Below are positions 18,629 to 27,288 of a DNA stretch of 64,000 nt, piece after piece. The number at the start of each line of letters is the position of its first letter. Position 1 is the stretch's first letter. Position numbers and translations under genes: made by a program. This stretch comes from Deltaproteobacteria bacterium. GTDB lineage: Bacteria; Myxococcota_A; Polyangia; JAAYKL01. Where the stretch lies: contig JAFGQN010000043.1 of NCBI GenBank assembly GCA_016935665.1, positions 1 to 64,000 on the forward strand, read 5' to 3'. The notes under the pieces are model-generated. The model saw nothing but the letters and a program-made list of their open reading frames with translations. It was not told the origin of the DNA and ran no database searches.

Positions 18629-20335
18629 TTGAGACTACTTTTAAAACTATATAACGATAATGGCACCCGCGCACTCTGGGCCGGTGTCGCTATACTGATT
18701 TTTGCCATCGTCTCCTGCATGCACACCACTTTCAGCACGCTCACAGACGCCCGCCGTGCGCAACTGACAGCCGATGCCAATCAGCAGCGAAACCAACAGA
18801 AGCTGGCGGCACTCACTTTAAATGACCAGTTGTCCAACACCGCCACTGAACGAGCGAGGGCGGTGGCCAATGGGGCAAAGGAGAAGGAAACCGACGCACT
18901 GCAACGACTGGTGAAAAGCGGTGTATTCGCCCGTTTTGCGCTTTCCACTGTGGTAAAGACATCCTCCGCTGAAGCCGCATATCACGAGTTGTTCTCCAAC
19001 CCGCTGCATGCGGGCAAACTGCAACACAACGGCATCTCCCACATTGGATTTGGGATGGCTACGGGCAACGGCAAGACTTTTCTGGTGGTGGATATGGCGA
19101 GGCTGGTGGAATCGGTAGACGAGAAAAAGCTGGCAGCGGCGCTTCTTTCGCGAATCAATCACAACAGAAGCCGCATCAAAGCCCCCCCGCTGAAGGACGA
19201 AGCCAATCTCATGGCCGCTGCCAATCGAATGAACACGGAGTTCATGACCTCTGGCACAGGAGAGGACATGCTGGTGGATTCCATTCGCACCGAGTTGTCG
19301 GGCAAGCAAATGACACTGGGTAAAATTACCATTTCATTCCAAACAGCGTCCGTGTCGGCGGATTTAAGTCTGCCGGAGCGCACCAGTGATCCCAGTGCCA
19401 GGTATATTGGCATGGCAGTTCATCAGGGAAATGTTCCCAATCAGGATCCGGGCGCATTGGTGATGACCATTATTCTGGCGGCGCCACCTGCGGACGCGGA
19501 CACCACCAGCCAGGCGAGCCATTTGCCGCCGCCCAGGGCGATGCCCGATGGGCACAAACCCGATACCAAAGCATCCGTGGAAGAACAGGCCTGGCTGGCC
19601 ACACTGGTTGGCAATCACAAAAAGGCCGCCGCGTTGTTTTTAAAAGCGTTTAAGCGCGCCAAAGAACCCCGATTCATGTACGAGGCTGCCCGGGCACATG
19701 CACGGAACGGAGAAAACGTCGCAGCGCTGGACAAAATGAAGCGATACGCCGGGCTGTGTGAGTCTTCGTGCAGTGATGCAGAAAAGCAAACCGCAAAGGA
19801 TATGATTAAAAAGCTCGAAAAAGGAGAGAGCATTTTTTCCACATCGAAGCAGGCTAAGTACAACGTGGAGGCGAAACGCTTTTTTATCCTCGGCCAAAAG
19901 CTTTTTTCCGATGGGCAATGGGAAGGCGCTCTTGATGCGTTCAGCCAGGCGTACACGTACGCGCCCCATCCCGATTTGATTTACAACATGGGTCTGGCAC
20001 ATCTGAAAGCGGGGCACGTGGGAGATGCGCTGGATTTTTTTCAGGAATATCAGCGACAGGTTCCCGAAGCCCAGAGCGCCGACCAGGCACAGCAACTTTT
20101 TTCCATGGGCGTGGAGCTCTACAATGTTGGCCAGTATGACGCCGCGGCAAAACGATTTACCATGGCGTACAGCTTTTTGCCTCTTGAAGAAATACTGTAC
20201 AACCTCGCCCTTTGCCACATGGCGCTTGAAGAAAAAAAAGAGGCGCTTCGCATTTTTCAGGAGTTGGCCGACAAAACAGCAGATGACGATAAAAAAGCCG
20301 AATACAGGAAAATGATTGAGGAACTGCAAAAGTAA
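18629..20335 (+). CDS. Lipoprotein with CAP-like region and TPR repeats
   Basis: A 568-aa lipoprotein. The signal segment ends in a lipobox (IVSC, Cys30). The next 250 residues show two CAP/SCP-like halves: HELFSNPLHAGKL with ISHIGFGMA, then LLSRINHNRSRIKAPPL with NLMAAANRMN. The C-terminal 220 residues are TPR-like (AALFLKAFKRA, ALDAFSQAYTYAPHPDLIYNMGLAHLKAG, AAKRFTMAYSF). It starts at TTG, chosen because AAGGAG lies eight bases before it and no ATG fits. It is divergent from ompA. A periplasmic scaffold is likely; the CAP reading is tentative because the active-site residues are not obvious. Confidence 0.72.
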   Translation: MRLLLKLYNDNGTRALWAGVAILIFAIVSCMHTTFSTLTDARRAQLTADANQQRNQQKLAALTLNDQLSNTATERARAVANGAKEKETDALQRLVKSGVFARFALSTVVKTSSAEAAYHELFSNPLHAGKLQHNGISHIGFGMATGNGKTFLVVDMARLVESVDEKKLAAALLSRINHNRSRIKAPPLKDEANLMAAANRMNTEFMTSGTGEDMLVDSIRTELSGKQMTLGKITISFQTASVSADLSLPERTSDPSARYIGMAVHQGNVPNQDPGALVMTIILAAPPADADTTSQASHLPPPRAMPDGHKPDTKASVEEQAWLATLVGNHKKAAALFLKAFKRAKEPRFMYEAARAHARNGENVAALDKMKRYAGLCESSCSDAEKQTAKDMIKKLEKGESIFSTSKQAKYNVEAKRFFILGQKLFSDGQWEGALDAFSQAYTYAPHPDLIYNMGLAHLKAGHVGDALDFFQEYQRQVPEAQSADQAQQLFSMGVELYNVGQYDAAAKRFTMAYSFLPLEEILYNLALCHMALEEKKEALRIFQELADKTADDDKKAEYRKMIEELQK

Positions 20336-20357
20336 CGGCCTGTTAAAAGACATCCCG

Positions 20358-20392
20358 CGCGCCGCATCGCACATCTTACGCTCCGCGGCGCG
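20358..20392. other. GC-rich hairpin upstream of ABC-F gene
   Basis: A perfect 8-bp stem, CGCGCCGC (20358-20365) with GCGGCGCG (20385-20392), and a 19-base loop, in the 5' region of the ABC-F gene and just after the stop of the TPR lipoprotein. There is no T-run. It may end the upstream transcript or act as a leader structure, since some ABC-F genes are controlled by attenuation. Confidence 0.35.
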
Positions 20393-20496
20393 AGAAGCAT
20401 CCATATACGAACCGCATTATCGGTAGCCATAGCGGACCACATCTGTTATGCCGCCCTCAACGTTAACGGGGAATATTGCGCGAGGGAGATTTTTTA

Positions 20497-22080
20497 ATGA
20501 TTCACACAACAGATGTCAGCCTGAGCTTTGGGGGTCAGTTGCTGTTCAAAGAAGTAAACGTCAAATTCACACCGGGAAACTGCTACGGCCTCATTGGCGC
20601 CAACGGTTCTGGAAAATCCACTTTCCTGAAATTGCTTTCCAAAGAACTGGAGCCCGATAGTGGTCAGGTGCACGTGGATAAGAAATGCCGCATTTCCCAG
20701 CTCAAACAGGATCACTTTGCCTTTGATGAGTTGGGCGTACTCGAAACGGTCATGCGCGGCAACCAGCGCCTGTACGAAATTATAGAGGAAAAAGATGCCA
20801 TTTACGCGCGTACTGATTTCTCGGAGGCCGACGGCATGCGGGCCGCAGAGCTCGAAGAGGAATTTACCGAAATGAACGGCTGGGAAGCGGAATCTGAAGC
20901 CGCATCCATGTTGGCAGGGCTCGATATTGATGAATCGTATCATCAGCGAAAGATGGCAGAGCTGGCCGGTCCTGACAAAGTGAAGGTGCTGCTGGCGCGG
21001 GCGCTGTTTGGCAATCCGGATATTCTGCTTTTGGACGAGCCCACCAACCACCTGGATATTAAATCCATTGTCTGGCTGGAAAATTTTCTCTATCGCTTTG
21101 CCAACACGGTCATTGTGGTCTCCCACGATCGACACTTTTTAAATAAGGTGTGCACCCATATTGCCGACATTGATTTCGGTAAAATCACCGCCTATGCGGG
21201 AAACTATGCGTTCTGGCGAAAGTCCGCGGAACTGGCCCTGCACCTTCGAAGCAACCAGCGAAAGAAGGACGAGGAAAAAGCCAAAGAGCTCAAGGCATTC
21301 ATCCAGCGATTCAGCGCCAATGCCGCCAAGTCCAAACAGGCCACCTCCAGGCAAAAGCAGCTTGAAAAACTTCAGCTGGAAGATTTGCCCGTATCCAGCC
21401 GCAAATACCCGTTTGTGGAATTCAAGCCGGACCGTGAGGCGGGCAAGGACATTCTGCGAGTGGAGGGACTCAGTAAGACCGTGGCGGGCGAACAACTGCT
21501 GAACAACATCACCTTTACGTTAAACAAGGGCGAGAAGGCAGTGGTGCTGTGTAAAAACACAGTGGCCATCAAAACCCTGTTCGAAATTCTGATGGGTGAA
21601 ACCGAACCGGACTTTGGCAAATACACATGGGGGGTTACCACAACACAATCTTATATCCCCAGCGACAATGCGGCATACTTTGATGGCAGCGACATGGATA
21701 TTATGAATTGGCTGCGCCAGTATTCCACCGACGAATATGAATCCTATCTGCGCGGTTTTCTGGGCAAGATGCTTTTCACCGGAGACGATGTGTATAAAAA
21801 AGTAAATGTCCTCTCCGGTGGCGAGCGGGTGCGCTGCATGTTTGCCCGAATGATGCTGTCCGGCGCCAATGTACTGCTTTTGGACGAACCCACCAACCAC
21901 CTGGATCTCGAAAGCATTACCGCGGTCAACGACGGCCTCATTCGCTACAAAGGGACGGCACTCTTTGCCACGCATGACCACCAGTTTATCCAAACGGTCG
22001 CTGACCGGATTATCGATTTGGACGACCTCGCCGGCAGTGCCGGCGCCACCAGTTACGACGCCTACACGGGATTCGAATAG
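20497..22080 (+). CDS. ABC-F family ATPase (YbiT-like)
   Basis: A 527-aa soluble protein with two ABC ATPase domains in one chain and no membrane segment. The N-terminal domain has Walker A GANGSGKST and LLDEPTNHLD; the C-terminal domain has the signature NVLSGGERVRC and a second LLDEPTNHLD, but its P-loop (around VVLCKNTVAIKT) is degenerate. The charged linker between the domains contains KKDEEKAKELKAFIQRFSANAAKSKQATSRQKQLEK, with the Arg/Lys/Gln pattern that ABC-F proteins insert toward the ribosomal E site. Family role: translation factor on stalled or resting ribosomes. The start at 20497 is fixed by GGGAG eight bases upstream; an earlier in-frame start at 20476 lacks one. Confidence 0.9.
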   Translation: MIHTTDVSLSFGGQLLFKEVNVKFTPGNCYGLIGANGSGKSTFLKLLSKELEPDSGQVHVDKKCRISQLKQDHFAFDELGVLETVMRGNQRLYEIIEEKDAIYARTDFSEADGMRAAELEEEFTEMNGWEAESEAASMLAGLDIDESYHQRKMAELAGPDKVKVLLARALFGNPDILLLDEPTNHLDIKSIVWLENFLYRFANTVIVVSHDRHFLNKVCTHIADIDFGKITAYAGNYAFWRKSAELALHLRSNQRKKDEEKAKELKAFIQRFSANAAKSKQATSRQKQLEKLQLEDLPVSSRKYPFVEFKPDREAGKDILRVEGLSKTVAGEQLLNNITFTLNKGEKAVVLCKNTVAIKTLFEILMGETEPDFGKYTWGVTTTQSYIPSDNAAYFDGSDMDIMNWLRQYSTDEYESYLRGFLGKMLFTGDDVYKKVNVLSGGERVRCMFARMMLSGANVLLLDEPTNHLDLESITAVNDGLIRYKGTALFATHDHQFIQTVADRIIDLDDLAGSAGATSYDAYTGFE

Positions 22081-22163
22081 TCGAATTTCCCATCACTACT
22101 TTTGAATCACCGCTGTTTTCCAACGGTTTCACTTCCTTTTTGTGTTTCAACAAAGGATTCCGT

Positions 22164-23258
22164 ATGATGAAAACCACTATGACTAACGCATCACACTCAG
22201 ATTCCCAAACAGGCGCCCCTGCACCCGAAAAGGGATTTGGCGAGGGCAAATTCAAACCGGTAATGGTTCTCGCCGCCATCGTCGTCATTCTGGCGGGGTT
22301 ACGCGTTGCGGCCCCGGTATTTGTGCCCTTTTTACTGGCGGGCTTTGTAGCCATGCTGTGTTCTGTACCGCTGTTCTGGCTGAACAGAAAAGGCGTTCCC
22401 AACGGTGTCAGCGTGGCCCTGGTCATCGTGATGCTGCTGGTGGGAGGCACTATTGTGGGAATCACTCTCGGTTCGTCCATGAAAGGCATCAGCCAGGAAT
22501 TGCCAACGTACAAAGACAGACTCACGACTCATACAACGAATCTCTTCCAGTGGCTGGAATCCTACAACGTGGATACATCAGAGTATAAAGACTCCATTTC
22601 AAATATGGTGCAGCCCTCCCAGGCTATGGGAGTGGCGACCACCGCACTCAAAAGCATCAGCAACGTGCTGACCAGTGGATTCATGATTCTACTCACCGTG
22701 ATATTCATCCTGCTGGAGGCGGTAGGGATGCCCAAAAAACTTGGAAAAGTGCTTAAAGATCCCCAAACAACATTTCAGGGGTTTGAGGAGTTCCTCAGCA
22801 GCGTTAAAAAATATCTCGTCATTAAAACGCTTATCAGCGCGGCCACCGGATTAATTATCGGAGTCACGCTGTGGATTCTGGGTATCGACTTTCCGTTCCT
22901 GTGGGGCATGCTGGCCTTCGCGTTTAACTTTGTCCCCACAATTGGGTCCATCATTGCAGCGATTCCCCCGTTGCTGGTGGGTCTAGTCCAGTTGGGCCCC
23001 GAAGCGTTACTCTCAGTGGGACTCACTTTTCTCATCGTTAATGTGGTTATGGGCAATGTGATTGAACCGCGCATCATGGGTGAGGGGCTGGGACTCTCCA
23101 CGCTGGTGGTCTTTTTATCGCTGGTATTCTGGGGCTGGCTGCTGGGCCCCATCGGCATGCTGCTATCGGTCCCCCTCACCATGATTGTAAAAATCGCCTG
23201 TCAGAGTTCTCACAGCCTCAAACATATCGGAATATTGCTGGGACCGACGCCCAAATAA
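22164..23258 (+). CDS. AI-2E family transporter (TqsA/PerM-like permease)
   Basis: A 364-aa polytopic inner-membrane protein with about seven to eight helices. The C-terminal signature of the family is clear (FPFLWGMLAFAFNFVPTIGS, NVVMGNVIEPRIMGEGLGLS, FWGWLLGPIGMLLSVPLT). Family members export small molecules or ions; the substrate here is unknown. The start at 22164 follows AAAGGA six bases upstream. It lies 83 bp after the ABC-F gene and may be co-transcribed. The 195 bases after its stop hold no gene. Confidence 0.87.
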   Translation: MMKTTMTNASHSDSQTGAPAPEKGFGEGKFKPVMVLAAIVVILAGLRVAAPVFVPFLLAGFVAMLCSVPLFWLNRKGVPNGVSVALVIVMLLVGGTIVGITLGSSMKGISQELPTYKDRLTTHTTNLFQWLESYNVDTSEYKDSISNMVQPSQAMGVATTALKSISNVLTSGFMILLTVIFILLEAVGMPKKLGKVLKDPQTTFQGFEEFLSSVKKYLVIKTLISAATGLIIGVTLWILGIDFPFLWGMLAFAFNFVPTIGSIIAAIPPLLVGLVQLGPEALLSVGLTFLIVNVVMGNVIEPRIMGEGLGLSTLVVFLSLVFWGWLLGPIGMLLSVPLTMIVKIACQSSHSLKHIGILLGPTPK

Positions 23259-23453
23259 ACAGGCAATCATTCCATCAGGGCAAATCAACTCTATCGAGAT
23301 TCATCACCATGGGGATTGTGCAAGACATCTGAAAGGCAACATTCGTCGCCATATGGCACCCCGGATATGCCAGCAGTGTGATACTTGCGCTCTGTAAGTT
23401 TTTGGAAACTGTGAACCCCGAAGCCAGGTTGTCAACAAATCACTGATGCGATA

Positions 23454-24698
23454 TCACTCACCACGACCAAGATACGTCATCAGCCATTCGAGTGCGGGTC
23501 TGGGTGTGCCGTTCTCTCTCTGCAGATATGCGTCCGCGAAATCAAGCGTTCCCGTAGACCACATATTGCCCTCAAGGTACCCCCAAAATGTAATACCGCG
23601 TATGGCCGGATTTTCATACAGCGCGGGAAACAGTCTTTGCATGGCTTTGAGCTGCTCGTTGTCATCTGCATATCTCAGATTGAATGCAGTGATGTATATA
23701 GGGAGTTTGAAAGGGGTAAAAAAACCAATATTCCGTTCGAGCTGTTCTCTTGAAAGTCCAGTGAGATCGTGACCGGCACAACCAATCCCGTCAATCAATC
23801 CCTCCTCCACCAGCGGAATTATCCAGCCCATGTAGTTGGTGGTGTCCCAGGTCAGAGCATTGTACTCGTCCACCAGCAATTTCTTTCCCGGACACAATTT
23901 CCGTGCCTCCGTGTAGACATTAATCAACCAGTCATATCCAGTCACTCCTGCCCCCCCCAATGCCGCACTGACCGCTGGCGGATCGTGAAATGGCGCTTTG
24001 GCTACAACTATTCGATTCACATCCGGATACCGTGTACAAAACTCCCCAATCCACTCGTACACTTCGTCGACCTGCTCCTCCGGGGTAAGCTCAGCCAACC
24101 AGGTGGGCTGTTCTTTTATCCAGAGCAGCGTGTGCGCAATGACGGTCACATTGTGGGCAGATGCTTCTGAGTACACTTTATCAAGGGTATCCCATGTCAT
24201 CACATCCTGTTCCATCTCCACATTTCCCCACAGGCCAGCATTTTCCGGAGAAACCTGATTCCACAGCGTAAAAAAATTCGAATCAAAATCCGCTTCCTTG
24301 ACGCTGCACCCCACCCACTTTCCAACGGGTCCAGAATCCGTATCCTCCACATCGGCTTCCGTTCCTTTTTCCATGCCGGTATCTGTGTCTTCCGGGGCAC
24401 AGGATTCAGTGCACACACTTGAATCCACAGCTGTTCCCGAGCCGGTTTCCGTCCCATGCAACAGCGTATCAGTATCCGAATCCATACCACTGTCGACTGT
24501 CGAAGGCGTATCAGAATCCCGCACTACAAGAGCATCATCGCTTTGTATCGTTTTGTCATCTGAGTCAGCGATGCCCGGCGCACCCTGCTCGACGGGGCCA
24601 TCGAGGGGTTCCAAATCAACGGCAAAACAGCCACTGAGACACTGAAGACTTGCCCATACCAACCAGACGATATTCACGCGAATTCCCGATATATCCAT
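23454..24698 (-). CDS. Tethered lipoprotein with GH10 xylanase-like domain lacking both catalytic Glu
   Basis: A 414-aa lipoprotein (lipobox LSGC, Cys24), then about 120 residues of Asp/Thr/Ser/Glu tether, then a GH10-like domain (about 148-410). Family landmarks are kept: VSPENAGLW, HTLLW with TWL, HDPP, LVDEYNALT, GIGCAGHDLTG, and GITFWGYLEGNMW. The acid/base site, normally VVNEP, reads VVAKAP, and the nucleophile site, normally ITE(L/F)D, reads ITAFN. Both expected glutamates are Ala in the DNA (GCG and GCA). It is therefore probably a xylan- or glycan-binding pseudoenzyme on the cell surface rather than a xylanase. Start: first ATG, weak ribosome-binding site. Confidence 0.85.
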   Translation of the reverse strand: MDISGIRVNIVWLVWASLQCLSGCFAVDLEPLDGPVEQGAPGIADSDDKTIQSDDALVVRDSDTPSTVDSGMDSDTDTLLHGTETGSGTAVDSSVCTESCAPEDTDTGMEKGTEADVEDTDSGPVGKWVGCSVKEADFDSNFFTLWNQVSPENAGLWGNVEMEQDVMTWDTLDKVYSEASAHNVTVIAHTLLWIKEQPTWLAELTPEEQVDEVYEWIGEFCTRYPDVNRIVVAKAPFHDPPAVSAALGGAGVTGYDWLINVYTEARKLCPGKKLLVDEYNALTWDTTNYMGWIIPLVEEGLIDGIGCAGHDLTGLSREQLERNIGFFTPFKLPIYITAFNLRYADDNEQLKAMQRLFPALYENPAIRGITFWGYLEGNMWSTGTLDFADAYLQRENGTPRPALEWLMTYLGRGE

Positions 24699-25133
24699 TT
24701 TTTACCAACTCTATGGCAACGCCGCATCCCAAACGGTTTGTTGCTGCTGCAATATTATACTTGTACCCACTGCGCTCAAACGGCTGCAACAACAAAATGC
24801 TGCATCCCTGCAACTGCAAGTTTTTGCAGAAATTATCGCCGCCTGCAAGCACCGTGCGCGAAACAGCGTCCTGTATCCATAATAAATATGTTAAGCTCAT
24901 GAAATTACGTTAATTTTCACGTAAACACCATTGCCGGCTTCCAAATAGTCGTGTGATATTAGTCTCTCCACACGTCCCATACAATTGCATTATTACGTTG
25001 GCGCCACTTCCTCTTTCAACCGTAATGGAATTCTTTTCCCCTTTGTTTTCTCCCGAGAGCCTTGGCAGACATATAAGCGATACAAAACAACCGTTTTGAT
25101 TGTTTGAATCTTTTTTGAGGAAGGAAAAGAAAC
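24699..25133. other. Intergenic region between divergent lipoprotein genes
   Basis: A 435-bp region upstream of two divergently read lipoprotein genes. It is AT-rich around 24890-24925, with an AAATTACGTTAATTTTCACGTAA stretch that has imperfect dyad symmetry and could hold an operator. GAGGAAGGAAAAG at 25118-25130 is the ribosome-binding site for the gene at 25134. No other gene is supported. Confidence 0.4.
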
Positions 25134-25988
25134 ATGAAAAAATTCGCTCATCTATCCATGGTTCCGGCTCTTATTCTGGGTGCCGCGCTAATGGCAGCTG
25201 GCTGTCAGGATGATTCCAAAGGAAAAGGAAATCCCAACGACACGGATACGGACAGTACATTGATTAATGACACCAGCAACCTGAATCTGGATTCCAGCAG
25301 CAGTGTCATTGATTCCGCCAGTGACACCCTCACTCTGGGAACGGACAGCACGATAATCACGGATACGGCCATTATACCGAGCACCGACAGTACATTGGAC
25401 ACGGTCTCTGTGATCGATTCCGCGACAACCGGCGACACGGCTACTCCCGACACTGCCGGCACGGCAGATACCAATGGGCAAGGGCCATGTGCGTATGAAT
25501 GTCTGCCCCACTGCCGTTCCTGGAGTGGGACACAACATGATGGCGCATGTGAGGGCGATTTACGATGCTGTGAGGGCGCCACCATTCCAGATACAAACGA
25601 TACCGGTAATGACGATACTGCCACCGAAGATACCGAAACCGAAGATACCGAAACCGCCGACTCCGAAGAACCGGCCGCCTGTGAGTTTGACTGTGTGAGC
25701 AAAGCAAGATGTGATGAGGAATTCAGAGTGGAAGGCGAATGCGAAAGAGGCTTCCAGGTCTGCTGCAACGAAGACGCGGACCCGGACACTGCGGATACTG
25801 AGGACACTGAGGACACCGAGGACACTGAGGATACCGAAGATACCGAAGACGACACCGAAGATACAGATACTGAAGACACTGAAACAGAATGCCCCTACTT
25901 CTGCGTCGACGCGTCTCAATGCCCCACCGACGACACCTACGCCAACCTCACCTGCTCTCTCTCCGGCACCGTCTGCTGCCACCTGTGA
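25134..25988 (+). CDS. Tethered lipoprotein with three six-cysteine modules
   Basis: A 284-aa lipoprotein (lipobox AAGC, Cys24) with an Asp/Thr/Ser tether of about 90 residues. It then has three short modules with the same cysteine plan, C-x3-C-x(3-6)-C, a gap, one C, a short gap and a CC pair: CAYECLPHC...CCEG, CEFDCVSKARC...CCNE and CPYFCVDASQC...CCHL. The modules are joined by Glu/Asp/Thr-repeat linkers. The plan resembles clip-like disulfide modules, but I cannot name the family. It is probably displayed at the cell surface with three disulfides per module. GAGGAAGG precedes the ATG. Confidence 0.8.
   Translation: MKKFAHLSMVPALILGAALMAAGCQDDSKGKGNPNDTDTDSTLINDTSNLNLDSSSSVIDSASDTLTLGTDSTIITDTAIIPSTDSTLDTVSVIDSATTGDTATPDTAGTADTNGQGPCAYECLPHCRSWSGTQHDGACEGDLRCCEGATIPDTNDTGNDDTATEDTETEDTETADSEEPAACEFDCVSKARCDEEFRVEGECERGFQVCCNEDADPDTADTEDTEDTEDTEDTEDTEDDTEDTDTEDTETECPYFCVDASQCPTDDTYANLTCSLSGTVCCHL
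25797..25888 (+). repeat. 9-bp coding repeat (Glu-Asp-Thr) in a lipoprotein linker
   Basis: About ten imperfect copies of the 9-bp unit GAGGACACT (with C/T and G/A changes) encode the EDT linker between cysteine modules two and three of the lipoprotein at 25134-25988. Such an array can change length by slippage without breaking the frame, since the unit is a multiple of three. Confidence 0.75.
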
Positions 25989-26104
25989 TTTCCTGCGGCC
26001 AACACCTCTCTGAAATAAAAAACAACCCCCAATAACGAATCATTCGCGGGCGCCATAGCGTTCATACCACACCATGCCCGTCCATTCCGAAGGGGATGCG
26101 ACCA

Positions 26105-26998
26105 TCACTCCGGTTTGCGGTTACTGTGGCGCATCACAAACGCATCTATCATTACCCCTGCAATGCTTCTTTTCGAAGGCACAGTTGGCAATGCATCGGC
26201 TTTGAACCACGCGGCATGTTCGATTTCCTTTTCGTCGATTTTGATTTCCCCTGAATCGTAATCGGCCACGCACCCCAGCATCAGACTGCCGGACATGGGC
26301 CAGTACTGACTGTCGAAGTAGCGAATGTTTTTCACCTTCACCCCCACCTCTTCACAAACTTCCCGCGTCACACATTCGTACAATGTTTCCCCAGGTTCCA
26401 TGAAGCCCGCCAATATACTGTAAAAAGGCCGTTTAAACTGCGCATTTTTCGCCAGCAGTATCTCGTCCCCCTTTTGCACCCGCACAATCATCGAAGGCGA
26501 AATCCGTGGATAATTCACCAGTCCACACTGTTCACACCGCCTCGCGCGCTCGCCATCCACAATAACCGTCTCCACGCCGCACCTTCCACAAAACCTGAAA
26601 TTCCTGCCCCACTCAAATATCTGCCAGGCGTACCCCGCCACCAACCATACATCCGAATCCCAAAGTTCAAACAAAGTTCGCAGATTGGCGGTAAACGCGT
26701 TTACAAATCGGCCAGGATCTTCGCGTCTGTCGATAACATACAGGACACAATCAGTGTCGTTATATGTTCCGAGATAATGCATCTGTTGTATGAGCCTTTG
26801 AGACGCACCCAACATCCGTTCAACATCACGCAACGGGCGTGGGGTCAATACAGCCTGATCTTCAAGAATAAACCCGTCGCCAATATCAATCACAAACGCA
26901 TAAACCGAAGACGTGCGTTCATGGGGAAATACACAACCTGATAAAAACATAAATTGCTCATTCACTTTCTCAACCGAATGTTCCGAATCGACAGCCAT
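26105..26998 (-). CDS. nudC: NAD+ diphosphatase / NADH pyrophosphatase (NudC-like)
   Basis: A 297-aa Nudix enzyme with the NudC layout: an N-terminal domain, a zinc ribbon (FCGRCG, 18 residues later RRCEQCG), and a full Nudix box (GFMEPGETLYECVTREVCEEVGV) with all box residues in place. The downstream SQPWPFPxS signature that marks NADH-preferring members appears in altered form, SQYWPMSGS. The enzyme splits NAD(H) to NMN(H) and AMP, and in E. coli it removes NAD caps from RNA. It stands alone on the minus strand. Confidence 0.9.
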   Translation of the reverse strand: MAVDSEHSVEKVNEQFMFLSGCVFPHERTSSVYAFVIDIGDGFILEDQAVLTPRPLRDVERMLGASQRLIQQMHYLGTYNDTDCVLYVIDRREDPGRFVNAFTANLRTLFELWDSDVWLVAGYAWQIFEWGRNFRFCGRCGVETVIVDGERARRCEQCGLVNYPRISPSMIVRVQKGDEILLAKNAQFKRPFYSILAGFMEPGETLYECVTREVCEEVGVKVKNIRYFDSQYWPMSGSLMLGCVADYDSGEIKIDEKEIEHAAWFKADALPTVPSKRSIAGVMIDAFVMRHSNRKPE

Positions 26999-27288
26999 CA
27001 GCTTTGCGAACCGTTATATCGTATCCGTTCATCTGCGAGTAACACCCGGCCGATAATCCAGCCACCCCAGCGTCGATAATGATCATTTTTTTCCGGGATG
27101 ATTCATTGAACACGCCTCCATCTATCTCTAATTATTCCCGAACGGATTCGGTGGCAATCCTACCATCTGAGCACCCGGCGTTGCAATCCCCACTGGACCC
27201 ATATCCGATTTATTTAGAATTACTTTAGAGGAATGTTCTTGACCCCCTGGGGGTTTGGTTTTAACTACATCTTATTAAAGGGAACCGA

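Noticed and set aside
25205-25879. Long Ser/Val-rich frame on the minus strand
   Set aside because: It is the antisense image of the Asp/Thr tether in the lipoprotein gene; low-complexity DNA keeps several frames open.
27243-27253. CCCCC-T-GGGGG hairpin as a terminator
   Set aside because: The nearest upstream gene is on the other strand and there is no long T-run; it may be a leader structure of the TonB-like gene but this cannot be shown.
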